Origin: Hyphomicrobium_A sp041659545
GTDB lineage: Bacteria; Pseudomonadota; Alphaproteobacteria; Rhizobiales; Hyphomicrobiaceae
Assembly: GCA_041659545.1 (NCBI GenBank)
Contig: JBAZYB010000001.1
Coordinates: 124,001-188,000 of the forward strand
Direction: 5' to 3'
DNA length: 64,000 nucleotides
Under the pieces are notes generated by a model, which saw nothing but the letters and a program-made list of their open reading frames with translations, had not been told where the DNA came from and did not search any database. Of this stretch, positions 17,900 to 26,714 are shown in pieces. The position numbers and the translations under genes were made by a program. Numbering within the stretch: position 1 is the first letter of the stretch; the number at the start of each line of letters is the position of its first letter.

Positions 17900-18750
17900 C
17901 TCGCCAGACGGAAACCGGTGCGGCAGATTGGAACGACCGAGCGGTGCTCTACGGGTACGGCCTGTTCGAGACCATGCGTGTCTATCGCGGCGTGCCGTTC
18001 GTCTTCGATGCGCATCTCGATCGCTTGGAGGCGTCGTTATCGTCGCTTGCCCTGAACAGGGTTCCGAATCGTGTGGCCTATCGTCGCGACGTGTTAGCGC
18101 TTGCCGCCTCGCTCGATGAGGGCGCAATCCGCCTGATGGTCACTGCTGGCAACCCCGATATGGATGTCGCGCCGACGCACCACGTCGCGGTCAGGGCTCT
18201 GCCCTATTCGCCCCGGTTGTACGCGACCGGAGCGACGGTCTGCATGGCGCGTGAACCTCGCAACGAACTCTCGATGCTGTGCCGCCACAAGACGCTGAAC
18301 CAGCTTCAGAACATCATCGAGTGGCAGGCCGCCGTGAAGGCCGGCAGCCTGGATTGTCTGTTTCTGAACACGACGGGGCACCTGGCAGAAGGCTCGCGCA
18401 GCAACGTGTTCATAGTAAAACAGGGACGACTAATCACTCCCTCGCTGTCGTGTGGCATTCTTCCAGGCATTGCGCGCCTGATGGTGTTGGACCTGGCGCG
18501 GCAAGCCGGTCTATTCGTGACCGAGGCGCCTGTGACGACAGCGGACTTGTTCTCGAGTGATGAGTGCTTCTTGACGAACTCACTTGCCGAAGTGCTCCCC
18601 GTGCGTCAGATTGGCACCGCTCGGCCGCAGCACTGTCCCGGCCCGATCACGAGCCTGCTGGCACAGCGATATCGCCAATGTACCGACGGCGTCACGCCCT
18701 ACGCATTGCCGTCTCTTCTTCTATCCGAATGTGGAGATAGCCGCACGTAA
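17896..18750 (+). CDS. pabC: Class IV aminotransferase-fold enzyme, probable 4-amino-4-deoxychorismate lyase
   Basis: 284 residues, overlapping the upstream gene by 4 bases. It has the fold-type IV PLP pattern: Y-G-Y-G-L-F-E-T-M-R-V, H-L-D-R-L-E-A-S, then R-H-K-T-L-N with Lys132 as probable PLP lysine, L-F-L-N-T-T-G-H-L-A-E-G-S-R-S-N-V-F and P-G-I-A-R. Enzymes of this group are branched-chain or D-amino-acid aminotransferases and ADC lyases (PabC). Because pabA- and pabB-like genes lie 4 kb downstream in the same run, conversion of aminodeoxychorismate to p-aminobenzoate plus pyruvate is the most economical role. A transaminase role cannot be excluded. Confidence 0.75.
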   Translation: MTRQTETGAADWNDRAVLYGYGLFETMRVYRGVPFVFDAHLDRLEASLSSLALNRVPNRVAYRRDVLALAASLDEGAIRLMVTAGNPDMDVAPTHHVAVRALPYSPRLYATGATVCMAREPRNELSMLCRHKTLNQLQNIIEWQAAVKAGSLDCLFLNTTGHLAEGSRSNVFIVKQGRLITPSLSCGILPGIARLMVLDLARQAGLFVTEAPVTTADLFSSDECFLTNSLAEVLPVRQIGTARPQHCPGPITSLLAQRYRQCTDGVTPYALPSLLLSECGDSRT

Positions 18751-20155
18751 CGCTCGCGTGGGAAATCGCTGCGTGCTCGTGCACAATGCGATCCGGTACT
18801 CGGGTTCTCGACTTGATGGCCTGTCCGGGCAGTTGGCAGAAACCCTGGCGGCGTCGGGAGTGTCGGTCCACAGTCGCGTTGCGGTTTGCCTGGGAAACTC
18901 GCCGGCCTTTGTGATCGCGGTGCTGGCCTTGGACAAGCTGGGTTGCGGCGTCTTCTACCTGAGCCCGCGATCCACTCAGGCAGAGGGCCAGGATTTCATC
19001 ACGAGAGCAAAGCCAGCGGCTTTGCTGCTGCCGGGCGGGGACGCTTCGACGCACTTCGCCTGCCCTGATGCAACTGAGTTCAGGCCCGGGCAGCCGTTCT
19101 CAATATCTATCGTCAGGCTCTCAGGTGTCGATGCGAAGGGCTCGGTCACCGCGCACATGACTTCGGGGGTCTCAGGTCGCTCGAAGATCTCCCTGAGACC
19201 ACCTGCGGCGATCGAAGATGAGCTCGAGACGTTTGCGGCCCGGCTGGATCTAGGGCATGAGGACGCGACTGTTTGCCCCTGCAGCCTGGCGCACATGTAC
19301 GGGTTTGTGAACGGCTTGCTCCTACCGTTGTGGTCTGGACGTCCGCTTGTGCTCGTCGACAACTGGTTGTTGCCAAACGAGCTGATCCGCCAGATTCGCC
19401 TGTTCCGGCCCCGCGTGCTGATCGGCGTGCCGGTCATGTTCGACGCCTTGTCACGCGCCTACGGAGCTGCCGCCGATGACCTGGCATCGCTGCGGATCTG
19501 TTTTTCGGCCGGGGCGCCGCTCACGCGAGCTACGGTGGACGCATTCGGCAGGACGTTCGGCTTGCCCATTCATCAGCAGTATGGTTCGACCGAGACCGGT
19601 GTCATCGCCGTCAACCTACTCGAGCAGCCTGGGCGAGATCCGCTCTCGGTGGGAAGGCCCCTGGCTGGCCGCCATGTGACGGTCTGCACGGACGACGGCG
19701 AGGCGTTGCCTGGAGTGCGTGGAGAGATCGTCGTTCGAGGCCGAGCCGTGGCGTCGGGATACTTGGACGACCAGGACGATTTGTCCCGGTTGCGGGAGGG
19801 CGCGTTCTACACCGGCGATCTCGGCGCCTTCGATGCAGACTCAGGTCTTCATGTCGTCGGGAGGGCCACCGCGACCATCAACGTCGCCGGCCTGAAGGTC
19901 GATCCGGTTGAAGTGGAGGCGGTGTTGAGCGCCTGCGATGCGGTCGCCGAATGCGCGGTGGTGCCGGGTGTCGATCGATCCGGCAACGAAGTGGTCCAGG
20001 CGTTTGTGGTTCAGAGGCGGGAAATCTCTGCCCGAGAGATTCAGCTGTTCTGCCGGCGGCGTCTGTCGGCGCACAAGATCCCGAGGCTGGTGCGATTCGT
20101 TGACGCGTTACCCCGAACGGCGAGCGGCAAGGTGCTCGTCAGGCAGCTCATGTGA
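18731..20155 (+). CDS. Adenylate-forming ligase 1 (acyl/aryl-AMP ligase)
   Basis: About 474 residues if started at GTG 18731, which overlaps pabC by 20 bases; GTG 18761 is an alternative. The ANL-superfamily motifs are present: an unusual P-loop M-T-S-G-V-S-G-R-S-K, a Q-Q-Y-G-S-T-E-T-G-V motif, Y-T-G-D-L-G and the C-terminal P-R-T-A-S-G-K-V with the catalytic lysine. It should activate a carboxylic acid as an AMP ester and pass it to a thiol. The carrier protein gene starts 10 bases after its stop, so loading of that carrier is likely. The acid may be p-aminobenzoate given the neighbours, which is inference. Confidence 0.85.
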   Translation: MEIAARNARVGNRCVLVHNAIRYSGSRLDGLSGQLAETLAASGVSVHSRVAVCLGNSPAFVIAVLALDKLGCGVFYLSPRSTQAEGQDFITRAKPAALLLPGGDASTHFACPDATEFRPGQPFSISIVRLSGVDAKGSVTAHMTSGVSGRSKISLRPPAAIEDELETFAARLDLGHEDATVCPCSLAHMYGFVNGLLLPLWSGRPLVLVDNWLLPNELIRQIRLFRPRVLIGVPVMFDALSRAYGAAADDLASLRICFSAGAPLTRATVDAFGRTFGLPIHQQYGSTETGVIAVNLLEQPGRDPLSVGRPLAGRHVTVCTDDGEALPGVRGEIVVRGRAVASGYLDDQDDLSRLREGAFYTGDLGAFDADSGLHVVGRATATINVAGLKVDPVEVEAVLSACDAVAECAVVPGVDRSGNEVVQAFVVQRREISAREIQLFCRRRLSAHKIPRLVRFVDALPRTASGKVLVRQLM

Positions 20156-20164
20156 GGAGCGATC

Positions 20165-20467
20165 ATGACCCATCAAGAGATTAAGACGGATCTCATTCGG
20201 ATCCTGACGTCCGAAAAGTTTAAGGAACTCGAAATCGATCCGGCCGATATTCATGACGATACTTCGTTGTTGAATGAAGTAATGGTCGATTCGCTCCAGT
20301 TGCTCGATTTCATCGCGGAGATCGAGCACGTGTTCGGCTTCAAGGCTACCGCGAAATACCTCAACCTGGACGTGTTCGACCGGTTCGCAGACGTCATCGA
20401 CTTCGTTCATCGATCCATGAAGGACGCACAGGTGGCGACTCTAGTCGGAGATCAAGGTGGCGACTAA
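20165..20467 (+). CDS. Acyl/aryl carrier protein 1
   Basis: 100 residues, GGAG just upstream of ATG 20165. It has the four-helix carrier pattern with V-D-S-L-Q-L-L-D-F at residues 41-49; Ser43 is the probable phosphopantetheine site. The helix-II region E-I-E-H-V-F-G-F is normal for ACPs. It lies 10 bases downstream of adenylate-forming ligase 1 and probably receives its product. It overlaps the downstream phosphohistidine-domain gene by 11 bases. Confidence 0.88.
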   Translation: MTHQEIKTDLIRILTSEKFKELEIDPADIHDDTSLLNEVMVDSLQLLDFIAEIEHVFGFKATAKYLNLDVFDRFADVIDFVHRSMKDAQVATLVGDQGGD

Positions 20468-20783
20468 GATCCTGCACGGTGAGCCGGTCGGCGGTGGCGT
20501 GGTCACGGGCCGTGTCCGAGTGGTGATCAATCCCCGCGACGCCGTGACCGTTGAGGCTGGCGAGATTGTCGTAATTCCGCACAGCAGCCCCGAATACGCA
20601 ATCGGCGTAATGCAGGCGGCTGGTCTTATCTGCGAGTACGGTGGTGTCATCTGCCACATCTGCACCGTGGCCGCCGAACTAGGGATTCCTTGCGTTACCG
20701 AGGTCAAAGGAGCGACGGCTCTGTTGTCGACGTCCATGTCGGTAACGTTGGACGGTGACAACGGGATCGTCTATGCCGCCTGA
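20457..20783 (+). CDS. Stand-alone phosphohistidine swivel domain
   Basis: 108 residues, GTG start. It matches the 'PEP-utilising enzyme mobile domain': G-G-G-V-V-T-G-R-V-R-V-V, E-I-V-V-I-P-H-S-S-P-E-Y and G-G-V-I-C-H-I-C-T-V-A-A-E-L-G-I-P-C-V, where His67 is the phospho-carrier histidine. The usual Ser before that His is Cys. The matching ATP-grasp domain is encoded at 17051, so a phosphotransferase normally made as one chain is split over two genes 2.5 kb apart. The PEP/pyruvate-binding barrel is absent, as in small-molecule phosphotransferases such as rifampin phosphotransferase. Confidence 0.85.
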   Translation: MATKILHGEPVGGGVVTGRVRVVINPRDAVTVEAGEIVVIPHSSPEYAIGVMQAAGLICEYGGVICHICTVAAELGIPCVTEVKGATALLSTSMSVTLDGDNGIVYAA

Positions 20784-21819
20784 CAGCGGCCAGGCCAGGG
20801 TGGACCGCTATCGGGAGAGCCTGCGAAAGGGATGGCGGCACAACGGTGACTCTTACGTCTGGCCCATTAAACTCAGTGCGGCGATGCACTTGTTCGCAAA
20901 AGCGTATGGCGACGAGTTGATAGAAGACATCAACGCCCTGGAAGCCAGTGGAAAATCCCTCGCCGAGATCGCCCGCCCGTTCTACAACCCTGCTCGACCG
21001 TATCGCCTGATCGACTATGCCATCTACAGTATGCGACGCAACCGTTGTTCCCTGAAGGAGCAGCGACAGATGGTGTTGCGGATGCTGGACATGATGAGAT
21101 CCCTCAAAGACAGCGACGAGTTCACCGAAGATGGGCGCAGCATCATTTATCGTCCGACCCAGGCCAAAGGTATCGCCGATCACCTAGCCTCATTGCCTCC
21201 AGCCTCTCTCGCGGAGTCGCAAGTCGTTCATCGATTCTGCGCAGCGATGTGGGCCTATACCGAGGCGATTTGGTTTCGCGCTCACGACGTAACGAAAGAG
21301 TTTCACGGCCCTTATGCGCCCCGCGACGATCAACACCCGTTCGTGGTAAAGGAGTACATGAACCTCAGTCCGCGGGAGCTGTGGCCGGACGAGCCGCTGC
21401 TCGAGTGTCAGCACATCGTCATCTACAAGTCGTACCGGCCTCCCGTGCGCGCGCGGGTTGATTGCCATAACCGTGTCTTCCACGAGGGCGGCGCACTGAT
21501 TCCGCACCTCGACCGATACTCCGTCAGTGTTGACGGGGTCTGGCAGCCTTGCGACGTTTTGCCGCCGTACGTGGCCGCGATTCAACGCGCAATCCCCGCC
21601 ATTGCCAGGGTCGTGGAGCAAATGAACTGGAACGAGGTTGCGCTGAAATACGCCGATATCTTCTGGTTCCGCAAGAAGCCCCTCACCGACCAACGTGGCC
21701 GGGACTGGAGGGTGCCCGAGTCGGTCCGTGACGCAGTGCGCGCGGGCAAGGAGTTGGACCGACGGCGAGTTGCCCTGTCCGAAGACGATTGCGAGAAATT
21801 GGCGCTGCTCACGATCTAA
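20773..21819 (+). CDS. Cluster protein of unknown function (348 aa)
   Basis: 348 residues from ATG 20773, overlapping the swivel-domain gene by 11 bases. I recognise no family. There is no signal peptide or membrane segment. It is rich in Trp, Tyr, Arg and His (for example Y-V-W-P-I-K, F-Y-N-P-A-R-P-Y-R, V-D-C-H-N-R-V-F-H-E-G-G, A-D-I-F-W-F-R-K-K-P), the composition of a soluble catalytic domain. The tight overlap with the phosphohistidine domain suggests a shared reaction; it could hold the acceptor site of the split phosphotransferase. That is only a guess from position. Confidence 0.6.
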   Translation: MPPDSGQARVDRYRESLRKGWRHNGDSYVWPIKLSAAMHLFAKAYGDELIEDINALEASGKSLAEIARPFYNPARPYRLIDYAIYSMRRNRCSLKEQRQMVLRMLDMMRSLKDSDEFTEDGRSIIYRPTQAKGIADHLASLPPASLAESQVVHRFCAAMWAYTEAIWFRAHDVTKEFHGPYAPRDDQHPFVVKEYMNLSPRELWPDEPLLECQHIVIYKSYRPPVRARVDCHNRVFHEGGALIPHLDRYSVSVDGVWQPCDVLPPYVAAIQRAIPAIARVVEQMNWNEVALKYADIFWFRKKPLTDQRGRDWRVPESVRDAVRAGKELDRRRVALSEDDCEKLALLTI

Positions 21820-21844
21820 GGCCTAGAACAGTGGTTTGTTGTCG

Positions 21845-22621
21845 ATGAGTGCCACAGAAAGCATGACGAGGCAACGGTTGCGCGACCGGTTCGAATCGAT
21901 CGACGCGTCGCTGCCAACGGCGTATAGAGCGTTCGCGACTTTCCTGAACCTCGGCTACGTCCCGAATGGCGCCCCTCAGCGAGCGAGAGGTGGTCTTGCA
22001 CTTCCCAAACTGAATGCCGCCTCGACCAGATTGTTGTTTGAAGTCATCGGGTCATGCTCTTTGGATGGGAGAGCAGTCGTGGAGGTGGGAGCTGGTCGTG
22101 GCGGGAACCTCGCGGCAATTCAGCGGCACTATGGGCCACGAGTTCTGGTCGGGGCCGACCTTCTGTTCGGTAACACGAGATTCTGCGTCGAACATCACGA
22201 CATCGGTTCAGGCGGATTCATCACGGCTGACTCGGAGGCGCTGCCGCTGCAGAGCGCCGCGGTTGACGTCGTCATCAACATTGAGTCGTCCCACTACTAC
22301 CCGAACCGCCGTTCCTTCTTCGCTGAAGTCCAGCGCGTCCTCGCCGGGGGAGGCGACTTTCTTTACGCCGACATCCTGCCGGTCGACGAATTCGAGCGCG
22401 CGAAGACGTCTCTGGCCTCCCTCGGGCTCGCGATTGTTCGAGACGACGACATTACGGCCAACGTCGTTTTGTCATGCGAAGAGATTGGCAGGAGGAGGGC
22501 AGCGGGTCGTGGTGGTGGTCTGTATGACACCTTCGTCGTCGTTCCAGGCAGTCCCGAGTTCGACGCGCTGGCGTCTGGCCGCACGCCGTATCGAATTCTT
22601 GCCTTGACCAAGCCGCTCTGA
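21845..22621 (+). CDS. SAM-dependent methyltransferase 1
   Basis: 258 residues from ATG 21845. Class I methyltransferase motif I is V-V-E-V-G-A-G-R-G-G-N, with an acidic residue at the end of strand 2 in V-G-A-D-L-L-F-G-N, and motif IV-like V-V-I-N-I-E-S-S-H-Y-Y-P-N-R is followed by F-F-A-E-V-Q-R-V-L-A-G-G-G-D-F-L-Y-A-D. The I-E-S-S-H-x-Y pattern and the N-terminal L-N-L-G-Y-V-P-N-G resemble O-methyltransferases of natural-product glycolipid or macrolide pathways. It may methylate a hydroxyl. The next gene, pabA, follows after 23 bases. Confidence 0.85.
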   Translation: MSATESMTRQRLRDRFESIDASLPTAYRAFATFLNLGYVPNGAPQRARGGLALPKLNAASTRLLFEVIGSCSLDGRAVVEVGAGRGGNLAAIQRHYGPRVLVGADLLFGNTRFCVEHHDIGSGGFITADSEALPLQSAAVDVVINIESSHYYPNRRSFFAEVQRVLAGGGDFLYADILPVDEFERAKTSLASLGLAIVRDDDITANVVLSCEEIGRRRAAGRGGGLYDTFVVVPGSPEFDALASGRTPYRILALTKPL

Positions 22622-22644
22622 GTGCTACACGCGTTCGTCCGTTT

Positions 22645-23259
22645 GTGTCGATAAGCAAACACATTGCGTTAATCGATAACTACGACTCGTTCACCTTTAA
22701 CTTATTTCAATGGTTGAGGGGGGCCGGGGTCGGAGTGGATGTCGTGCGGAACGATAAGGCGACAGTCGGTGAAATTCGCGCCATGTGTCCAGACGGGATC
22801 GTAATCTCCCCGGGCCCCAAGGCGCCGGTCGACGCCGGCATCAGCATGGGCGTGATTAGCGAGCTTCGTGAAGTGTGCCCCATCCTTGGTGTCTGCCTGG
22901 GCCATCAATGCATCAACGAGGTCTTCGGCGGCCGTACGGTGCGTGCCCCGTCGCCTTGGCACGGCAAGACCTCAGCTATTCGACACGATGGCCGACAGTT
23001 GTTTGCGGGCATTCCTCAGTCTTTCGAGGCCGCCCGGTACCACTCCTTGGTGGCGGAACGTCGCAGCATTCCAGATTCGCTGGCGATCAGCGCCTGGACC
23101 GAGGACGGGCTCGTGATGGGTCTGCGTCACCGAACCCTGCCCATTGAGGGTGTGCAGTTCCATCCGGAATCATTTCTGACCGGCTGGGGTGGAGCGATCC
23201 TGCAGAACTTTGTGAACCAACTAGCTACGAGCCCTCTCAAGTACGGCAAGGCAGGATGA
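22645..23259 (+). CDS. pabA: Aminodeoxychorismate/anthranilate synthase glutaminase subunit
   Basis: 204 residues, GTG start; usual length for PabA/TrpG. Class I glutamine amidotransferase motifs: D-N-Y-D-S-F-T-F-N at the start, S-P-G-P, the nucleophile elbow G-V-C-L-G-H-Q with Cys84, and H-P-E-S near the C-terminus for the catalytic His and Glu. It releases ammonia from glutamine for the partner chorismate-aminating subunit, encoded by the next gene with a 4-base overlap. PabA and TrpG cannot be told apart alone; the partner decides for aminodeoxychorismate. Confidence 0.9.
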   Translation: MSISKHIALIDNYDSFTFNLFQWLRGAGVGVDVVRNDKATVGEIRAMCPDGIVISPGPKAPVDAGISMGVISELREVCPILGVCLGHQCINEVFGGRTVRAPSPWHGKTSAIRHDGRQLFAGIPQSFEAARYHSLVAERRSIPDSLAISAWTEDGLVMGLRHRTLPIEGVQFHPESFLTGWGGAILQNFVNQLATSPLKYGKAG

Positions 23260-24746
23260 GTCCCCCCCGCCTCTCGGTGATGGATCTCCCGATCGACGCA
23301 CCGGGCTCGTCGTTCCTTGACATGGCAGAAGCCTGCTCTGGGGAGCCGGAGTTTGTGTTCCTGGATGCGCAGGGAGACCACCCAGGGTGGGGAATGTCGA
23401 TGTTCGCTTTCGCGCCAGTGGCCACCATCGTGGCGCGCAGCGATGAGACCACGGTCCGGAAGTGCGGGGTGGAGCGGCGGTCATCGCTGCCTGTTCTGGA
23501 GAGCATCGAAGAAGAATTGCGTCCTTACCGTCTGGACCTGCCAGATGGTCAAGCGCATCCCCACTTCGTCGGCGGCGCCGTCGGATACCTGGCATACGAA
23601 CTCGGCCGCCAGTTGGAGGTGCTGCCATCCTCCGCGGTAAATGATCTCAGGTTGCCCACAGCCTATTTCAATATCTACAATTTTGCCGTTTGCTACGACC
23701 ATCAGAGTGGTCGCTGCCGTTTGGCCTATGTTGACGGCTTTCCCTCTGACGCGCCCACGCGAGAAGCAATTCTGCGGCGCCTTGAATCGGCGTCGGCGAC
23801 CCCGCGGGTTGCGGCAGCAGATTGGCGTGGACGGTTCGGAGCCATCACTTCCGACCTATCGAAGGCGGAGTATCTCGACGCGCTGAGTCGAATCAAGGAG
23901 TACATACGAAGCGGAGACGTGTACCAGGTGAACATGACCCAGCGTTTCCGGGCTCCACTGGGGATGTCTCCCTGGTCTCTCTGGAGGCGACTGGCTGCCA
24001 TCAACCCCGCGCCCTTCGCGGCATATCTCAACCTGGATGAGCATTCAGTGATTTCGTCATCACCGGAGCTATTTCTCCGCGTTCGCGGCGACCGTGTGGA
24101 AACCAGGCCCATCAAGGGGACGATCCGTCGCAGCGCAGATTCCGTTGAAGACGCCATGTTCGCGCGTGAGCTGCTAGGCAGCGCGAAGAACAATGCCGAA
24201 CTGGCGATGATCGTCGATCTGATGAGGAATGATCTCGGCCGCGTGGCAATGCCGGGTACGGTCGAGGTCGAGGCTTGCCCAGTCCTGGAAACATACCCGT
24301 CGGTGCATCACCTGGTCGCCACGGTGGCCGGCCGCCGCGATCCGTCCCTGTCGTTGTCAACGCTATTGCGCGCGACATTTCCGGGCGGCTCGATCACCGG
24401 TGCGCCGAAGATCCGCGCGATGGAGATCATCGACGAGCTTGAGCCCGTAGCACGCGGTGTATACACGGGCAGCATCGGGTATATCAGCTGCCACGGCACG
24501 ATGGACCTCAACATCGCGATCCGGACGGTCATTGTGAAAGGGGACACGGCCTACTTTCACGCCGGCGGAGGCGTTGTCGCCGACTCCGAACCGGAACAGG
24601 AATATGAGGAACTGCTGCTCAAGGCGAGCCGTCTCGCGCAGGCCCTCACAGCCGACGGCCCGGTCGGGACGGAGAGCCCCTCCGGTCGTCTGCGCAGTGC
24701 CAGCGAAAGCCGAAACCCTTCCGCCATAACACAGAGGAGTAAGTGA
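23256..24746 (+). CDS. pabB: Aminodeoxychorismate synthase component I
   Basis: 496 residues, chorismate-utilising family. The C-terminal half carries the family core: R-P-I-K-G-T-I-R-R, N-A-E-L-A-M-I-V-D-L-M-R-N-D-L-G, Y-P-S-V-H-H-L-V-A-T, F-P-G-G-S-I-T-G-A-P-K, G-Y-I-S-C-H-G-T-M-D-L-N-I-A-I-R-T. Lys287 in PIKGT is the residue typical of PabB; anthranilate synthases have PIAGT at this site. So the product should be 4-amino-4-deoxychorismate. The gene overlaps pabA by 4 bases and ends in an overlap with the first B12 radical SAM gene. A housekeeping folate role is possible, but the cluster position argues for dedicated precursor supply. Confidence 0.9.
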   Translation: MSPPRLSVMDLPIDAPGSSFLDMAEACSGEPEFVFLDAQGDHPGWGMSMFAFAPVATIVARSDETTVRKCGVERRSSLPVLESIEEELRPYRLDLPDGQAHPHFVGGAVGYLAYELGRQLEVLPSSAVNDLRLPTAYFNIYNFAVCYDHQSGRCRLAYVDGFPSDAPTREAILRRLESASATPRVAAADWRGRFGAITSDLSKAEYLDALSRIKEYIRSGDVYQVNMTQRFRAPLGMSPWSLWRRLAAINPAPFAAYLNLDEHSVISSSPELFLRVRGDRVETRPIKGTIRRSADSVEDAMFARELLGSAKNNAELAMIVDLMRNDLGRVAMPGTVEVEACPVLETYPSVHHLVATVAGRRDPSLSLSTLLRATFPGGSITGAPKIRAMEIIDELEPVARGVYTGSIGYISCHGTMDLNIAIRTVIVKGDTAYFHAGGGVVADSEPEQEYEELLLKASRLAQALTADGPVGTESPSGRLRSASESRNPSAITQRSK

Positions 24747-26707
24747 TGAAGAGTGTCGCGATCCTTGAGCTGGGCCTGATGGACCAGATGGTCCCGCTCG
24801 TCGGCGGCTACCTCGAAGCGTATGCGAACCGCGACCCCTGGCTGCGCCAGTCCTATCGAATCGAAAAGCTCTGGGAGAGCGCGCGGGTCGACCAAGAACT
24901 GCTGCTGAAGCGCCTGGTGGACTGTGACGCCGATATCTACGCCCTCAGTTGCTATGTCTGGAACACCGGGTTGATCAAGGCGCTGCTGCCGCAACTACGA
25001 GCGCTCAAACCGGAGGCCCAGTACATTCTTGGTGGGCCGCAGGTAATGGATCAAGCGCCGCGGATCCTGTTGCCGGAGACGGCAAACGTGACTATTTGCA
25101 ATGGTGAGGGCGAAACCACCTTTGCCGACTATCTCAGGGAACTGACCGAGTCCAAGCCGGACCTGCACAAAGTGGGAGGCCTGAGTTTCATCGCCGACGG
25201 AACCGTTGTGACGACAGATAAACGGCAGCGGCTGACATCGATCGACGATATCCCGTCGCCGTTTCTGACGGGACTCTTCCGGGGGCAGTACCGCATGTCG
25301 ATCCTGGAAACCAACCGCGGTTGCCCGTTTCACTGCAGCTTCTGTTACTGGGGGGCCGCCACCAACGATCGGGTCTACAGCTTCGATCGGGATCGCGTGC
25401 GAGACGAGATTGCTTGGATTGCCAAACAGGGGATTCCGTTCATGTTCCTGGCGGATGCCAATTGGGGCATGCGGACGCTGGACGTCGAGCAGACGCGGCA
25501 CATCGCTGAGTGTCGGAAACAATACCTGTGCCCGCAGACCGTCTTTTACTCTGCGGCAAAGAACTCGCCAGACCGTGTCTGCGAAATCGTCGAGATTCTC
25601 GATAGTGCTGGAATTCTCGCGGCTCAACCGATTTCGCTGCAAACACAGGACGATCACACGCTGCAGGTCATCTCTCGAGAAAACATCAAGAAAGACGCCT
25701 ATGCGCGAGTGCAAAAACGACTGGCGGAACGGCACATCAGCTCGTTCACTGAGGTGATCTGGCCCCTGCCGGGAGAGACGCTCACGACCTATACGACCGG
25801 AGTCGCCAGCGTTTGCCGAGCGGCCGGCCACACCAACACGATCATTTCGTATCCGCATCTCCTACTCGTCAACACACCCATGCATCGCCAACGCGAGGCG
25901 CTGGGATTGGTGACCAAGGGCATTGGCGACGGCCGCTGCGAGTCGGAACTCATCATCTCGACCGCCACAGCAAGCTACGATGACTACCTCGACGGGTTGC
26001 GCTTCTATTTCGCGACACTGCTCGCCTACAATTCACGTGGTCTGCGAAATCTCATGGCGTATCTGGACGCGGGTAACCGCGCCAGTTACGAAAGGGTGCT
26101 CTCGGAATTTGGCGAGTATTGCCGCGCCAACGTTGACCGTTCGCCGCTCTTCAGATACATAGAGGACGAGTCGATCGCAGGCCTGGAGGCGGCACGCTAC
26201 AACAACTTCGGTGCTGTGATGCACTACGCGCTATGGCAACACCGCTCCGATTTCCAAGACCTATTGTGTGACTTCGTTGCCTCGCGATCCTATTGCGCCG
26301 ACCGGGAAGCGCGGCTAGTGTTTGAGCTGGATCGCGTCCTGCTGCCCTTTATCTACAGCACCCCAACCCGCCAGAAATCCAATAGGCCGTTCGACTTGCT
26401 GTCCGTGACCGCGAAGCCGGAGCGCAACATCAGCATCAGTGTACCTGAAGATCTGCGGGCCCTGGCCGCGACTATCCTCGCGCCTTACGGCGGAATAAAT
26501 CAATCGACCGCGCGGTCCTACTCTATCGACCATGTGCGCCATCAGTTTCCCCATTGGCCGGCCAAGGGTATGCAGCAGAACGCCGACTATTGCTACGCCA
26601 TGCTGTTGCGTATCGAGCGAATTACGCCCGTATGCTACGAGTCTGACAGTCCCGCCGCGGCACTCGGCGCGCGCACCGAAGAAAGCGCACTCGGGCGCAT
26701 GCTGTGA
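24746..26707 (+). CDS. B12-binding-type radical SAM protein, paralogue A
   Basis: 653 residues from ATG 24746, with AGAGGAG eight bases upstream. Residues 1-150 form a Rossmann-like B12-binding-type domain (C-Y-V-W-N-T-G, L-G-G-P-Q-V-M, C-N-G-E-G-E-T-T-F) without the DxHxxG motif. The radical SAM cluster motif is C193-P-F-H-C197-S-F-C200, followed by Y-W-G-A-A-T-N. A later W-P-L-P-G-E-T-L-T and a long C-terminal region ending near C-Y-A-M-L-L-R-I are shared with two paralogues at 34544 and 45982. Such enzymes commonly transfer methyl groups to unreactive carbon via methylcobalamin. Its place directly behind pabAB hints at a PABA-derived substrate. Confidence 0.88.
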   Translation: MKSVAILELGLMDQMVPLVGGYLEAYANRDPWLRQSYRIEKLWESARVDQELLLKRLVDCDADIYALSCYVWNTGLIKALLPQLRALKPEAQYILGGPQVMDQAPRILLPETANVTICNGEGETTFADYLRELTESKPDLHKVGGLSFIADGTVVTTDKRQRLTSIDDIPSPFLTGLFRGQYRMSILETNRGCPFHCSFCYWGAATNDRVYSFDRDRVRDEIAWIAKQGIPFMFLADANWGMRTLDVEQTRHIAECRKQYLCPQTVFYSAAKNSPDRVCEIVEILDSAGILAAQPISLQTQDDHTLQVISRENIKKDAYARVQKRLAERHISSFTEVIWPLPGETLTTYTTGVASVCRAAGHTNTIISYPHLLLVNTPMHRQREALGLVTKGIGDGRCESELIISTATASYDDYLDGLRFYFATLLAYNSRGLRNLMAYLDAGNRASYERVLSEFGEYCRANVDRSPLFRYIEDESIAGLEAARYNNFGAVMHYALWQHRSDFQDLLCDFVASRSYCADREARLVFELDRVLLPFIYSTPTRQKSNRPFDLLSVTAKPERNISISVPEDLRALAATILAPYGGINQSTARSYSIDHVRHQFPHWPAKGMQQNADYCYAMLLRIERITPVCYESDSPAAALGARTEESALGRML

Positions 26708-26714
26708 CGGGCGC

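Noticed and set aside
22645..24746. Anthranilate synthase (TrpG/TrpE) as the identity of the chorismate-aminating pair
   Set aside because: Component I has Lys in PIKGT, typical of PabB; anthranilate synthases carry Ala there.
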